DNA of 64,000 bases from Pseudoflavitalea sp. G-6-1-2 (GTDB taxonomy: Bacteria > Bacteroidota > Bacteroidia > Chitinophagales > Chitinophagaceae). Under the pieces are notes generated by a model. That model did no database searches. It saw only the letters and a list, made by a program, of their open reading frames with translations, and was not told where the DNA came from. Numbering within the stretch: position 1 is the first letter of the stretch; each line of letters starts with the position of its first letter. The stretch covers positions 124,001-188,000 of the forward strand of contig NZ_JABBGB010000001.1 of the NCBI RefSeq assembly GCF_012927185.1, given 5' to 3'. The position numbers and the translations under genes are program-made. This document shows, piece by piece, positions 45,775 through 56,641 of this stretch.

Positions 45775-46323
45775 TTATTTTCCTACAACCACTTTAGCAA
45801 ACCGGATGATTTTGTCATTCAGGTAATAGCCCTTGGTTACTTCATCCACCACTTTTCCCTGGAGATCAGGAGTGGGCGCGGGGATTTCGGTAATGGCTTC
45901 GTGGAATTCGGGGTTAAATTCAGTTCCGATGGCCTGCATTGGTTTGAGGCCTTTGGCAGCGAGTGTATTGCGCAGTTTGGCGAATACGAGCTGCACGCCT
46001 TCGCGGATAGCGGGATTATCTTCCTGTGTTTCGAGGGTCTTTTCTGCGCGCTCACTATCGTCGAGTACATCGAGCAGTGAAGTGATCACATCTTTGCCGG
46101 CAGTCTGGATCAGATCCAGTCTTTCCTTCGCCGTTCTTTTTCTGAAATTGTCGAATTCAGCGGCCTGACGGATGTATTTGTCTTTCAGTTCTGCTACTTC
46201 TGCGCGGAGTTTTTCCACTTCAGAATTTCCGCCTGCATTGTTTTCATTGGTCTCTTCGGAATTGAGTTCCATATTGCTGGCATCCTGGCCGTTGTCGTCC
46301 AAAATCGGATCTTTATCTGTCAT
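45775..46323 (-). CDS. grpE: Nucleotide exchange factor GrpE
   Basis: 182 residues from [20 protein letters not shown]; a longer frame to an ATG at 46422 adds a cysteine-rich, non-conserved stretch and is unlikely. An acidic disordered N-terminus precedes the long dimerising coiled coil ([20 protein letters not shown], then [20 protein letters not shown]) and the C-terminal beta domain ([15 protein letters not shown]). It releases ADP from DnaK. It leads into dnaJ. No CIRCE element was found upstream. Confidence 0.95.
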   Translation of the reverse strand: MTDKDPILDDNGQDASNMELNSEETNENNAGGNSEVEKLRAEVAELKDKYIRQAAEFDNFRKRTAKERLDLIQTAGKDVITSLLDVLDDSERAEKTLETQEDNPAIREGVQLVFAKLRNTLAAKGLKPMQAIGTEFNPEFHEAITEIPAPTPDLQGKVVDEVTKGYYLNDKIIRFAKVVVGK

Positions 46324-46472
46324 AGCTTTCCTGTTTTTATGCCTTTTTGCTGTAATAATGGCCGATGGGCACTGTGAACCGGTAAAAATACACCGTTTCA
46401 TCGGCAAACCATAGTTGGGCAATTACTTTGCCAGCGGTGCAAATCGGGTCAAATTGTCCGGCATTTCCGGTT

Positions 46473-46507
46473 CAAAAAGAAGACCCCCGCAGCGAAGCGA
46501 GGGTCTT
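46473..46507 (-). terminator. Terminator of the atpD-atpC operon
   Basis: Minus strand AAGACCC (46507 side) pairs with GGGTCTT (46480 side) with inner CGC/GCG pairs, followed by CTTTTT. It stands between atpC and grpE on the same strand. Confidence 0.75.
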
Positions 46508-46545
46508 GATATTCTGTCTGATGCGGACTGATCCGTCTATCAGTA

Positions 46546-46803
46546 TTAATTGGCTTCTTCAGCACCTTCCACCAGTACGGTCACTTTGTTGTTCAGTACT
46601 TCTACAAAGCCGCCCTGGATGTTGTAGTACACCACGTGGTTGCTTTTGTCTTTCAGCACTTTCATCTTTCCGGCCTTGAGGGCAGAAACGAGTGGAGCGT
46701 GCTTGTCGAGTACTTCGAACAGACCGCTGATGCCAGGCAGTTGTACTCCGTATACATCTCCGCTGAACAGCTTGCGTTCCGGTGTTAATATTTCTAAGTT
46801 CAT
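46546..46803 (-). CDS. atpC: ATP synthase F1 epsilon subunit (short form)
   Basis: 85 residues. It contains only the N-terminal beta-sandwich of epsilon (LEILTPERKLFSGDVYGVQL, then LFEVLDKHAPLVSALKAG); the C-terminal helical hairpin that inhibits ATP hydrolysis in E. coli epsilon (about 139 residues) is missing. Such short epsilon subunits are usual in Bacteroidota. It binds gamma in the F1 central stalk. It follows atpD on the same strand (25 bp); the other ATP synthase genes are not in the window. Confidence 0.93.
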   Translation of the reverse strand: MNLEILTPERKLFSGDVYGVQLPGISGLFEVLDKHAPLVSALKAGKMKVLKDKSNHVVYYNIQGGFVEVLNNKVTVLVEGAEEAN

Positions 46804-46827
46804 ATCAGATTAAAATGATGTGACAAA

Positions 46828-48670
<1,843 letters not shown>

Positions 48671-49837
48671 GTGATGCAACTGACAGAAGTTAAGGATGCT
48701 GCTACGGCTGCTGCATTTATTCAGGTAAATGTAGTGATCAATAAACACGACCCCAGCTATATCCGCCCTTTGGATAAGGATGTGGAGGAGGTTTTCGACC
48801 CCAAACGCAACAAAGCTTTTGGATTCGGAGAAGTAACCCGCTGGATCCTTCACGATAAAAATGGTGCACTCATCGGCCGCATTGCCGCTTTCATAAACAA
48901 CAAATACCACAATAAAGGAGATGAAGGCCCCGTAGGCGGCATCGGATTCTTCGACTGCATCAATGATCAGAATGCCGCAGACATGCTCTTCGATGCATCG
49001 CGCCACTGGCTGCTTCAGCGAGGCATGGAAGCCATGGATGGCCCCATCAATTTCGGAGAGCGCGACCGCTGGTGGGGACTTGTAGTAAAAGGCTTCAACG
49101 AGCCGCTTTACTGCATGAACTACAATCAACCCTACTACCAGTCGCTGTTCGAGACTTACGGATTCAGGCCATTCTACAACCAGCTCTGCTTCGGCATGAC
49201 CCTCCAGGGACCATTCCATAAAAAACTCTGGAACCGCCACGCCGCCATTGCCAACGACCCCAGTTACAAAATGCTCAACATCGACAAAGCGCAACTGGGA
49301 AAATACGCGGCAGACTTCTGCGAGGTGTACAACAAAGCATGGTCTGAACATGAAGGCATGAAGGAACTCAATCAGCAACAGGTGCTCCGCATGTTCGAGA
49401 AAATGAAACCGGTGATGGATGAAAAGATCGCATGGTTCGTGTACCACAACAACCAGCCGGTTTCTGTATTCATCAATCTCCCCGATCTCAATCAGTGGTT
49501 CAAATGTCTCGATGGCAAATTCAACTGGTGGAATAAACTCAAATTGTTCTGGCTGATGAAAAAGAGACCCACCCGTAAAATGGTAGGGTTGGTTTTCGGA
49601 GTAATTCCGGAATATCAGGGCAGAGGCCTCGATGCCTATATGATCATCGAAGCCAGTATTACGCTGAGACAATACGCCTACGATCAATACGAAATGCAGT
49701 GGATCGGCGACTTCAATCCCAAGATGATCAATGTTGCCAAACGCATGGGCGAAACATGGCCCAGCAGAACGCTTACCACTTATCGCTATAACTTCGACAG
49801 AACGAAGGAATTCAAGCCACATCCGGTTTTGCTGTAA
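48671..49837 (+). CDS. GNAT-like protein (YghO-type)
   Basis: 388 residues. A first domain (about 1-130) and a second acetyltransferase-like domain (about 200-365) are visible; the latter has VGLVFGVIPEYQGRGLDAYM, which contains the Q/RxxGxG/A acetyl-CoA loop of the GNAT fold. Proteins of this layout are annotated as N-acetyltransferase or YghO-like; the substrate is unknown. No signal peptide or membrane segment. Single gene, convergent with the VWA protein gene (9 bp between stops). Confidence 0.7.
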   Translation: MMQLTEVKDAATAAAFIQVNVVINKHDPSYIRPLDKDVEEVFDPKRNKAFGFGEVTRWILHDKNGALIGRIAAFINNKYHNKGDEGPVGGIGFFDCINDQNAADMLFDASRHWLLQRGMEAMDGPINFGERDRWWGLVVKGFNEPLYCMNYNQPYYQSLFETYGFRPFYNQLCFGMTLQGPFHKKLWNRHAAIANDPSYKMLNIDKAQLGKYAADFCEVYNKAWSEHEGMKELNQQQVLRMFEKMKPVMDEKIAWFVYHNNQPVSVFINLPDLNQWFKCLDGKFNWWNKLKLFWLMKKRPTRKMVGLVFGVIPEYQGRGLDAYMIIEASITLRQYAYDQYEMQWIGDFNPKMINVAKRMGETWPSRTLTTYRYNFDRTKEFKPHPVLL

Positions 49838-49846
49838 CAGACGGAG

Positions 49847-51610
49847 CTACTCATCTTTCTTCTTCCGTCTCTTCATCTTCCCATAAATCTTTTTGGCTTT
49901 GCTTACCATGGTAAGAAATTCCTCTTCGAAGTAATCTCCTTTGCGCAGCGATTCGTTGGCGAGGTCTATCACATCGCTCCATCCATACTGATTGGAAAAT
50001 TTCGATTGCTTCAGCAGCGACGCAAACATCGATACACTTGTAGCAAAACGATAGCATTGCGGCAGTTCATCAAACCCGGTGAATACACTCTCCACCTGAT
50101 ACTCAGAAATACGCCGGACCGTTTCTGCCGGCTTGCGGAAATTGATGCTGATATTGGCCAGCGGTTCGTCGGTGGGATAAGAATCTGCTCCGCTGCCTCT
50201 GACAGGCGTCAGTTCAAAAAGCACCAGCAATGAATGTCCGGGCCCAACCTCTCCCCCTTCCACTTCGTTGAGGGAATCGGCCAGCGCCTTTGCTTTATTG
50301 TCGAATCCGATCAGCCTGTACTCGCGCACAAGCGACGAATTGAAACGAATATTCAGATACGCATCATCGGCAACCGTGTAAAGTGTTTGCGTGAGTTCTT
50401 TCACCAATACTTTTTCGGCCTCATGTTCATTATCGAGATACGCAAAATTGCCATTGCCTTTTTTAGCAAGCACTTCGAGTTTGGAGTCTTTGTAATTGCC
50501 CATGCCTACACCAAGGCAGGTAAGATAGATGCCGCTCTCCTGATGCATGGTGATCAGTTTCTCCAGCTCGGCCTCACTCGACTGCCCTACGTTGAAATCC
50601 CCGTCTGTAGCGAGTATCACGCGATTATTCCCTCCTTTGATGAACTGGCTCTTCGCCAGCCGGTACGCATTTCTGATACCCGATTCACCCGGCGTTGATC
50701 CTCCCGGATACATCTCTTCGATCGCCTTGCTGATCTTTGCCTTATCTCCGCCTGACGTGGGACCCAGCCAAACGCCCGTAGCACCGCCATACACTACAAT
50801 GCTAACGGTGTCTATTGAACGAAGATTGTTCACCAGCAATTTGAAAGATGCCTTCAGCAGAGGCAACCGATTCGGCATATCCATCGACCCTGATACATCT
50901 ACCAGAAAAACGAGATTGGATGGAGGGATGGCCGCACTGTCCATTTTCCTCGAACTCACATTGAGAAATAACAACTGATGCGCAGGCTCCCATGGACATT
51001 CAGAAATATAACTCCTGAATCCGAAGATGCTGTCCCTCGCCATTGGTGATGCTTCGAAGTTGAAATAGTTCAGCAGTTCCTCTGTACGCACGGCGTCCGG
51101 AGGAACGGTAGTATTCATGTTGAGGAAGCGGCGGATATTGCTGTAAGCTGCTTTATCGGTATGAATGGCGAAGCCTGTTTCAGGATATTTTCTCGCAGGC
51201 ACAAATTCATTCTCCACCAGGGCGCTGTAGGTTTCGCCACTGAAGAGTTTGCGCCGTCTTTCTTCGGGATTGAGATCGCGCGTGATGCTCACCAGCCTGT
51301 TGCGTTGCAGATTGGCAGCGGAGTGCAGCATCTTCAAGGCAATGGTATGATAACGGCCGGCCTGCAGTTTAATAGCGAGATCCTGAAAGCCATCGAGAGA
51401 GATGAATATCGAATCGGTCTCCCTTGTGCTTACGATGCCAAAAGAGCCATTGATGCCGGAACTGTAAATGTAATTGGTGCTCTGCAATTTGAGTTTGGCA
51501 TTGGACAATGCATTGCCCTTTTCGTCTCTGATCTCACCGCGGAGGTAATATTGAGCAGAAGTTTTGGCGCATAAAAAAGCAGTCAGCAGTATTGTAGCAG
51601 CAATTCTCAA
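49847..51610 (-). CDS. Secreted von Willebrand factor A domain protein (YfbK-like)
   Basis: 587 residues, starting at a TTG (51610) because the only signal peptide (RIAATILLTAFLCAKTSAQ) begins there and no upstream ATG fits. Residues about 20-90 are a carboxypeptidase-regulatory-like beta domain (YLRGEIRDEKGNALSNAKLK). Then comes the YfbK N-terminal part (HTDKAAYSNIRRFLNMNT), a VWA domain with MIDAS motif FLVDVSGSMDMPN, and a DUF3520-like C-terminus. It is extracytoplasmic; it may bind proteins or metal ions. It follows hpt on the same strand, 65 bp apart. Confidence 0.85.
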   Translation of the reverse strand: MRIAATILLTAFLCAKTSAQYYLRGEIRDEKGNALSNAKLKLQSTNYIYSSGINGSFGIVSTRETDSIFISLDGFQDLAIKLQAGRYHTIALKMLHSAANLQRNRLVSITRDLNPEERRRKLFSGETYSALVENEFVPARKYPETGFAIHTDKAAYSNIRRFLNMNTTVPPDAVRTEELLNYFNFEASPMARDSIFGFRSYISECPWEPAHQLLFLNVSSRKMDSAAIPPSNLVFLVDVSGSMDMPNRLPLLKASFKLLVNNLRSIDTVSIVVYGGATGVWLGPTSGGDKAKISKAIEEMYPGGSTPGESGIRNAYRLAKSQFIKGGNNRVILATDGDFNVGQSSEAELEKLITMHQESGIYLTCLGVGMGNYKDSKLEVLAKKGNGNFAYLDNEHEAEKVLVKELTQTLYTVADDAYLNIRFNSSLVREYRLIGFDNKAKALADSLNEVEGGEVGPGHSLLVLFELTPVRGSGADSYPTDEPLANISINFRKPAETVRRISEYQVESVFTGFDELPQCYRFATSVSMFASLLKQSKFSNQYGWSDVIDLANESLRKGDYFEEEFLTMVSKAKKIYGKMKRRKKKDE

Positions 51611-51675
51611 CCCTGAAATTTGGGACGAAAAGTACCATATACTTCGGTCACTTGCAAGTGCAGTTGCGGAGAATG

Positions 51676-52212
51676 CTATTCAGCCAGCTTGTAAATGGCT
51701 GGGATATTCCTCCCGAGTCCGTCATAATCAAGGCCGTAGCCCACTACAAACTCATTGGGAATGGCAAATCCGAGATAGTCGATGGGAATGGGAAAAACAG
51801 TGGCTTCGGGCTTGTGCAGCAGTGTAACTATCTTGAGGGAAGATGGCTGCTGGTGGTGCAGCTGCGGCAAAAATTCGCTGAGCGTTTTGCCCGTATCTAC
51901 GATGTCTTCGATAACCACCACATCACGGCCAAAGATATCAGTATCGAGGCCGATGGCCGTAATCACCTGGCCCGTAGAACGGGTTCCCTTATACGAAGCC
52001 AGCTTTATGAAACATACTTCCACATCCACCGTCAGTTCTTTGAAGAGGTCTGCCGCAAAGATGAAACTGCCATTTAGTATGGCAATGAACACCGGCCTTT
52101 TGCCTGCATAGTCTTTATTGATATCCGCTGCTATTTCTTTGATGCGGGTTTTGATCATTTCAGCAGTGAGGTATGGCTGGAACGATTTATCGTGTACGTG
52201 GATGATGCTCAT
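51676..52212 (-). CDS. hpt: Hypoxanthine phosphoribosyltransferase
   Basis: 178 residues from MSIIHVHDKSFQPYLTAEMI; the longer frame from 52236 runs into the end of the upstream gene. The PRPP-binding loop VVVIEDIVDTGKTL and LNGSFIFAADLFKEL fit the type I PRTase fold. It salvages hypoxanthine and guanine to IMP and GMP. It is separated from the LysM/glucosaminidase gene by 7 bp and from the VWA gene by 65 bp, so it is part of a leftward operon with both. Confidence 0.93.
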   Translation of the reverse strand: MSIIHVHDKSFQPYLTAEMIKTRIKEIAADINKDYAGKRPVFIAILNGSFIFAADLFKELTVDVEVCFIKLASYKGTRSTGQVITAIGLDTDIFGRDVVVIEDIVDTGKTLSEFLPQLHHQQPSSLKIVTLLHKPEATVFPIPIDYLGFAIPNEFVVGYGLDYDGLGRNIPAIYKLAE

Positions 52213-52219
52213 AAGTTGG

Positions 52220-53452
52220 TTATTGATAAATGACAAGCATTTGCCCGATCTTCAGATCGGCACTCTGCAGTTTGTTCCATTCCTGGATCTTCTCAACGGT
52301 TACATTGTATTTCTTAGCGATGCTGTAGAGTGTTTCTTTTGTTTGTACTGTATGCGCAATGGCATTGGCCATTGCCGGTCTGTTGTCTACCGTTGTTCTC
52401 ACCACATCCGCTACTGCAGGCATATCCGCTGCCAGTCTGGGTTTGGAAGGAGATTTGGTATGAAGATACAATTGCTCGCCGGCAGCGGGTTCTTCCTCTT
52501 CGTTGAGATGATTGTATTTCAGCAGGCTTTCGAAGCGGATGGCTTCTGTCTGACAAATATCGTACAACGATTCGCCGGGCTTCACTATATGAAATTCATT
52601 GGCGCCTGTTTTGCGCTTGCGCTGAAGATAGAGCAGTTGATTTTCTGTGAGAATATCTTCTCTTCCGAGATCATTGAAATCGAGCAGGCGACGCAAAGAA
52701 ATATCATAATTCTTTGCGATGGCCAGCAGTGATGTGCCACTCGTGGCAAAGATCACGCGGGTTTCGTTGATCCTGAACTCACCTTTTGGATAATCCGTTG
52801 CAACCGGCTCCATGTACACAGCGGGCACTGTTGCAGGGCCGGATGGTTGTGCTGCTGTCTGCACCACTTCCATGGCAATCGGGTCGCCGATCTCCAGTTT
52901 GGGAACTGCCGCGATGATCTCTTCGCGCGGCTTCGCTCTTCCGAGAGCAATGAGCGAATACTCCTGCAGGTTGTAATCTTCGATCAGCTTTATCAGCAGC
53001 TGCGAATATTTTATGTTGGTGGCATAGCCGGCTTTCTTCAGTCCGTATGCCCATCCTTTGTAATCGGTGGGATCGAGGCCGAAGAGGAAAGCGTAACGCT
53101 GACTGTTCTTCAGAAAGTTGGAATGATCTGTGTAAGATTCTTTGGGATCGGAGTAGCTGCGGAAGCATTCTCCGCGTGCATCATCGTCGTGATACACTTT
53201 ATTGCCCGTCCAGGTATTCTTGCACTTGATGCCGAAGTGGTTATTCGATTTAAGTACGAGCGGGCTTCTTCCGGCCATCGTTTCATGAATGCCCTGTGCC
53301 AGTTTGATGGAAGCGGGAACACCTGTTCTCACCATTTCCTGAATGGCGAGTTCCTTGTAGGTGTTGATGTAGTTTAGAATGTCTTCGCTCTTCTGAGCTT
53401 TTGCACATAGTGTTGCCAGCAGCGGCAAAACAATCATTAAGCGTTTCAGCAT
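52220..53452 (-). CDS. Secreted glucosaminidase with three LysM domains
   Basis: 410 residues. Signal peptide MLKRLMIVLPLLATLCAKAQ. A GH73-type glucosaminidase domain (about 30-165) has GVPASIKLAQGIHETMAGRS with the catalytic glutamate, and SNNHFGIKCKNTWTGN. Three LysM peptidoglycan-binding repeats follow (about 230-275, 290-335 and 365-410), the last starting AHTVQTKETLYSIAKKYNVT. It hydrolyses peptidoglycan between N-acetylglucosamine and N-acetylmuramic acid, probably in cell separation or wall remodelling. It starts 6 bp after the O-methyltransferase stop. Confidence 0.9.
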   Translation of the reverse strand: MLKRLMIVLPLLATLCAKAQKSEDILNYINTYKELAIQEMVRTGVPASIKLAQGIHETMAGRSPLVLKSNNHFGIKCKNTWTGNKVYHDDDARGECFRSYSDPKESYTDHSNFLKNSQRYAFLFGLDPTDYKGWAYGLKKAGYATNIKYSQLLIKLIEDYNLQEYSLIALGRAKPREEIIAAVPKLEIGDPIAMEVVQTAAQPSGPATVPAVYMEPVATDYPKGEFRINETRVIFATSGTSLLAIAKNYDISLRRLLDFNDLGREDILTENQLLYLQRKRKTGANEFHIVKPGESLYDICQTEAIRFESLLKYNHLNEEEEPAAGEQLYLHTKSPSKPRLAADMPAVADVVRTTVDNRPAMANAIAHTVQTKETLYSIAKKYNVTVEKIQEWNKLQSADLKIGQMLVIYQ

Positions 53453-53458
53453 TCCTTT

Positions 53459-54097
53459 TTATTTTTTACGGATCATGAGTAAGCCATCACGAATGGTGAG
53501 CAATACCTGCTCCACCCTGTTATCCTGCAGAACCATTTCATTGAAGGCCTGCATGGCTTTGCCATTTTTTGTTGTCACCGGCGTTTCCAGTACCTGTCCA
53601 TGGAACAGCACATTATCAGCCAGTATCACACCACCGGGCCGCACAGCTGGCAAAACCAGGTTGAAATACTCCATATAGGAAACCTTGTCTGCATCGATAA
53701 ACACCAGATCCCAGGTTTCCTGCAGGGTGGGTATTATCTGTAACGCATTGCCGACGTGCAAAATTATCTTATCACGATCAATTGACCTATCAAAATTTGC
53801 CTGAGATATAGCTCCATCGGCCTCTCTGAGCTCAATTGTATGCAATAAACCGTCTTTTAACAAGCCTTTTGCAAGGCAAAGGGCGCTGTATCCGGTAAAT
53901 GTGCCTATCTCGAGGATACGGCGGGGCTGCATCATTTTGCTCAGCATTTGGAGCACGGCCCCCTGAACATGACCGCTCAGCATATGCGGTTGCGCATGCG
54001 AGGCATAGGTACGTTCATTGATCTCCTGCAGCAACTCATCTTCGGGAGAAGTGAATTTTGCAGCATACTCTTCTATGATTGCGGGGATCAGTTCCAC
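53459..54097 (-). CDS. Class I SAM-dependent O-methyltransferase
   Basis: 212 residues from a GTG at 54097 (VELIPAIIEEYAAKFTSPED). The frame extends upstream to 54307, but that part is not family-like, overlaps the divergent CDF gene and precedes the promoter box, so it is excluded. The O-methyltransferase family (COMT-like) motif ILEIGTFTGYSALCLAKGLL and LVFIDADKVSYMEYF are clear. It transfers methyl groups to a hydroxyl, typically catechol-like; the substrate is unknown. First gene of the block with glucosaminidase and hpt. Confidence 0.88.
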   Translation of the reverse strand: MELIPAIIEEYAAKFTSPEDELLQEINERTYASHAQPHMLSGHVQGAVLQMLSKMMQPRRILEIGTFTGYSALCLAKGLLKDGLLHTIELREADGAISQANFDRSIDRDKIILHVGNALQIIPTLQETWDLVFIDADKVSYMEYFNLVLPAVRPGGVILADNVLFHGQVLETPVTTKNGKAMQAFNEMVLQDNRVEQVLLTIRDGLLMIRKK

Positions 54098-54111
54098 AGT
54101 GGCGTTTCGCA

Positions 54112-54140
54112 CAAAGATAATCTTTGTACTTTTACGCAAA
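54112..54140 (-). promoter_or_regulatory. Promoter of the O-methyltransferase gene, overlapping a divergent one
   Basis: On the minus strand TTTG (54140-54137) is followed after 17 bp by TATCTTTG (54119-54112), a perfect -7 box 14 bp before the GTG start. The box lies in the symmetrical ACAAAGAT-A-ATCTTTGT (54111-54127), whose other half gives AATCTTTG, a near -7 box on the plus strand for the CDF gene. Confidence 0.6.
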
Positions 54141-54149
54141 TCGCTTGCT

Positions 54150-55145
54150 TTGAATACCGGCCTTGAAAATCTTCGCGTACAACGGTGGGTTGTAACCGTT
54201 GCCATAATGCTGTTCCTCCTGAAAATTGTGGCGTATTTTCTTACCCACTCCGTAGCCATACTCACAGACGCGCTCGAAAGCACCGTGAATGTGATTGCGG
54301 GATTCATTGGACTGTACAGCCTCTACGTGGCTTCCAAACCCAGAGACGAAGATCATCCTTACGGACACGGCAAAGCAGAATTTCTCTCGGCAGCAGTTGA
54401 AGGCACATTGATTCTGATTGCCGGGCTCATCATCATCTTCGAATCTGTAAGCAATTTCATTCATCCCCGCTCTCTGCAAAAACTGGATTATGGTATCCTG
54501 CTCATTGCCGTTACTGCGCTCATCAATTTTGTTGTAGGAAGCATCAGTATCAAAAAGGGAACGAAGAATAATTCACTCGCATTGGTTGCAAGCGGCAAAC
54601 ACCTCCAATCGGATACATGGTCTACACTCGGCATCATTGCCGGATTGATTGCCATCAAATTTACCGGACTGCTCTGGCTCGATGGAGCCATCGCCATAGT
54701 GCTCGCATTGTACATCATGTATACCGGCTACGGCATTCTCCGCAAATCGCTGGCAGGAATTATGGACGAAGCAGATAAGGATCTGCTGCAAAGAATGGTT
54801 GTTCTGCTCGATGCCAACCGACGCACCAACTGGATGGATATTCACAATCTCCGCGTAATCAAATATGGCGGGCAATTGCATGTAGACTGCCACCTTACCG
54901 TTCCCTGGTATTTCAATGTAAATGAAGCACACGTTGAAGTGGATGAGCTCGCAAACCTTATCAGGCGTGAGTTTGGAGACAGCATCGAAATGGCGGTGCA
55001 TACAGATGCCTGCATGGATTTCAGTTGTTTCATCTGCACCAAATCCGATTGCAACGTGCGTAAACATGAGTATGTACAACAGGTGAAGTGGGATATGAAA
55101 CACCTGCAAAGCAACCGCAAACATTCGTTGCAGACAATCGAATAA
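54150..55145 (+). CDS. Cation diffusion facilitator (CDF) transporter
   Basis: 331 residues from a TTG at 54150 (LNTGLENLRVQRWVVT); the longer frame from 54018 covers the divergent promoter and gene start. Five to six membrane helices carry the metal-site HSVAILTDALESTVNV (Asp in helix 2) and HPYGHGKAEFLSA; the second metal pair is near LQSDTWSTLGI. A cytoplasmic C-terminal domain ends in a Cys-rich stretch (MDFSCFICTKSDC), which could bind metal. CDF proteins export Zn, Co, Fe or Mn in exchange for protons. Confidence 0.92.
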   Translation: MNTGLENLRVQRWVVTVAIMLFLLKIVAYFLTHSVAILTDALESTVNVIAGFIGLYSLYVASKPRDEDHPYGHGKAEFLSAAVEGTLILIAGLIIIFESVSNFIHPRSLQKLDYGILLIAVTALINFVVGSISIKKGTKNNSLALVASGKHLQSDTWSTLGIIAGLIAIKFTGLLWLDGAIAIVLALYIMYTGYGILRKSLAGIMDEADKDLLQRMVVLLDANRRTNWMDIHNLRVIKYGGQLHVDCHLTVPWYFNVNEAHVEVDELANLIRREFGDSIEMAVHTDACMDFSCFICTKSDCNVRKHEYVQQVKWDMKHLQSNRKHSLQTIE

Positions 55146-55250
55146 TCCTCCGCAATTTCCCCCGTAATCTCCGGGGTATATTTCCTATGTGGATAAACTG
55201 CGCATTGGCACGGTACATGCAATTATACCCTCACTAAAACCGTCCCCCTT

Positions 55251-55328
55251 ATGAAAAAGACAATCTTAATCGGTCTGTTGATGACCCTCATCATGTGCCT
55301 GCTGATTTACATTTTTACCGACTTCTGA
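55251..55328 (+). CDS. Possible 25-residue hydrophobic peptide
   Basis: ATG at 55251 and TGA at 55326 give MKKTILIGLLMTLIMCLLIY followed by IFTDF. The composition, a positive start and a single hydrophobic helix, is that of a small membrane peptide. It sits alone between the CDF gene and trmD. No Shine-Dalgarno is seen and a chance frame of this size is possible. Confidence 0.35.
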   Translation: MKKTILIGLLMTLIMCLLIYIFTDF

Positions 55329-55368
55329 TTCAGCGAACAGTACATGCAAATAAATTTCAATCGATAAT

Positions 55369-56046
55369 TTATTGATCGAAGATATCAGGCCTGCGTTCTT
55401 TGGTACGCTGAATGGCCTGCTCATGGCGCCAGTCGGCTACCTTGATGGGATCGCCGCACATGAGAATTTCCGGTACTTTCCAGCCGCGGAAATCTGCGGG
55501 CCGGGTGTATACGGGAGGTGCAAGCAGATTGTCCTGAAAGCTGTCTGTAAGTGCAGATGTTTCATCGCCCAGTACACCGGGCAATAGTCTGCCTACTGCA
55601 TCTACGATTATCGCTGCAGCGAGCTCCCCGCCACTCAGCACATAATCGCCGATAGAGATTTCCATGGTTACAAAATGTTCGCGGATGCGTTGATCGATGC
55701 CCTTGTAATGGCCGCAGATGATCAGCAGATTGCCTTTGAGTGAAAGTCTATTGGCGGTGGGTTGATCAAAGCGTGGACCATCGGGCGTTACGTAGATGAT
55801 CTCGTCGTAGGTTCTGTCTTTCGACAGCGTTTCGATGGCATTGGCCAGCGGTTCCGGCATCATCACCATCCCTGCTCCTCCTCCGTACTGGTAATCGTCT
55901 ATTTGTCCATATTCATTCACAGCCCACTGGCGCAGGTGATGCACATGCACTTCGAGCAAACCCTTGTCACGGGCTCTTTTCATGATGGAATGCGAAAGCG
56001 GACTTTCCAGTAATTCGGGTACAACAGAAATAATATCGATACGCAT
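55369..56046 (-). CDS. trmD: tRNA (guanine-N1)-methyltransferase
   Basis: 225 residues from [20 protein letters not shown]; an in-frame ATG at 56082 would add an atypical start. The deep-knot SPOUT fold is recognised by [32 protein letters not shown] and [20 protein letters not shown]. It methylates G37 of tRNAs for Leu, Pro and Arg, preventing frameshifts. It stands alone rather than with rpsP/rimM. A TATCTTTG box is only 5 bp before the start, which would give a leaderless or nearly leaderless mRNA if used. Confidence 0.95.
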   Translation of the reverse strand: MRIDIISVVPELLESPLSHSIMKRARDKGLLEVHVHHLRQWAVNEYGQIDDYQYGGGAGMVMMPEPLANAIETLSKDRTYDEIIYVTPDGPRFDQPTANRLSLKGNLLIICGHYKGIDQRIREHFVTMEISIGDYVLSGGELAAAIIVDAVGRLLPGVLGDETSALTDSFQDNLLAPPVYTRPADFRGWKVPEILMCGDPIKVADWRHEQAIQRTKERRPDIFDQ

Positions 56047-56050
56047 GGCG

Positions 56051-56058
56051 CAAAGATA
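56051..56058 (-). promoter_or_regulatory. -7-like box directly before trmD
   Basis: Minus strand TATCTTTG, perfect TAnnTTTG, ends 4 bp from the ATG. No -33 TTTG at the usual distance. It may be a genuine leaderless promoter or coincidence. Confidence 0.35.
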
Positions 56059-56165
56059 AGGCAGTATCACAGGAACTTTCACTAAATTGTATCTCCATCC
56101 CCCTACTCTGGCCCGCAGGCCCCTTCCCCCTGATTATTCATTTATTATTAAAAGATTGAAGCATC

Positions 56166-56636
56166 ATGATACTTCAAAAGAACACGCCTGCACCGGATTT
56201 TGAGCTGTACAATTCGCCCGATCACAAGCTGAAACTCAGCGATTTCAAAGGCAAGCGCCTGATACTCGCTTTCTATCCGGCCGACTGGAGCCCCGTGTGC
56301 AGCGATCAGATGAGCCTTTACAACGAAACACTCAGACTATTCCACAAACACAATGCAGAAGTGCTGGGCATTTCGGTAGACAGCAAGTGGTGCCATATGG
56401 CTTTCGAAGAAAACCGTAATCTGCACTTTCCATTACTGGCCGATTTTGAGCCCAAAGGAGCAGTGAGCAAAAAATACGGCGCCTACAACGAACAGGAAGG
56501 AGAAAGCCTGCGCGCGCTTTTCGTGATCGATGAAAAAGGCATCATTCAGTGGAGCCATTTATCTCCCGACAGCGTGAATCCCGGAGCCGACGGCATTCTC
56601 GACGCACTCGAAGCTATGGACAATCACAAAAAATAA
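56166..56636 (+). CDS. Peroxiredoxin (AhpC/TSA, Bcp-like)
   Basis: 156 residues. Thioredoxin fold of the peroxiredoxin kind, with FYPADWSPVCSDQMSLYNE holding the peroxidatic Cys in the place of the usual TxxC, and a later LFVIDEKGIIQWSHL. No second conserved resolving Cys is visible, so a 1-Cys mechanism is likely. It reduces hydrogen peroxide or alkyl hydroperoxides. The DsbA-like gene starts five bases after its stop, so both are made together. Confidence 0.9.
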   Translation: MILQKNTPAPDFELYNSPDHKLKLSDFKGKRLILAFYPADWSPVCSDQMSLYNETLRLFHKHNAEVLGISVDSKWCHMAFEENRNLHFPLLADFEPKGAVSKKYGAYNEQEGESLRALFVIDEKGIIQWSHLSPDSVNPGADGILDALEAMDNHKK

Positions 56637-56641
56637 TTCCA

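Noticed and set aside
46324-46422. N-terminal extension of GrpE
   Set aside because: The added cysteine-containing segment is unlike GrpE, and MTDKDP at 46323 begins the normal acidic N-terminus.
46324-46545. CIRCE heat-shock operator before grpE
   Set aside because: No TTAGCACTC/GAGTGCTAA pair is present upstream of grpE.
46546-46803. Truncated epsilon subunit as a damaged gene
   Set aside because: Only the N-terminal domain is encoded, but this length is usual in Bacteroidota, so it is not a pseudogene.
54018-54149. N-terminal extension of the CDF transporter
   Set aside because: Serine-rich, not membrane-like, and overlaps the O-methyltransferase coding region; the family pattern starts at 54150.
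54098-54307. N-terminal extension of the O-methyltransferase
   Set aside because: It lies before the promoter box and overlaps the start of the CDF gene; homologous sequence begins at the GTG at 54097.
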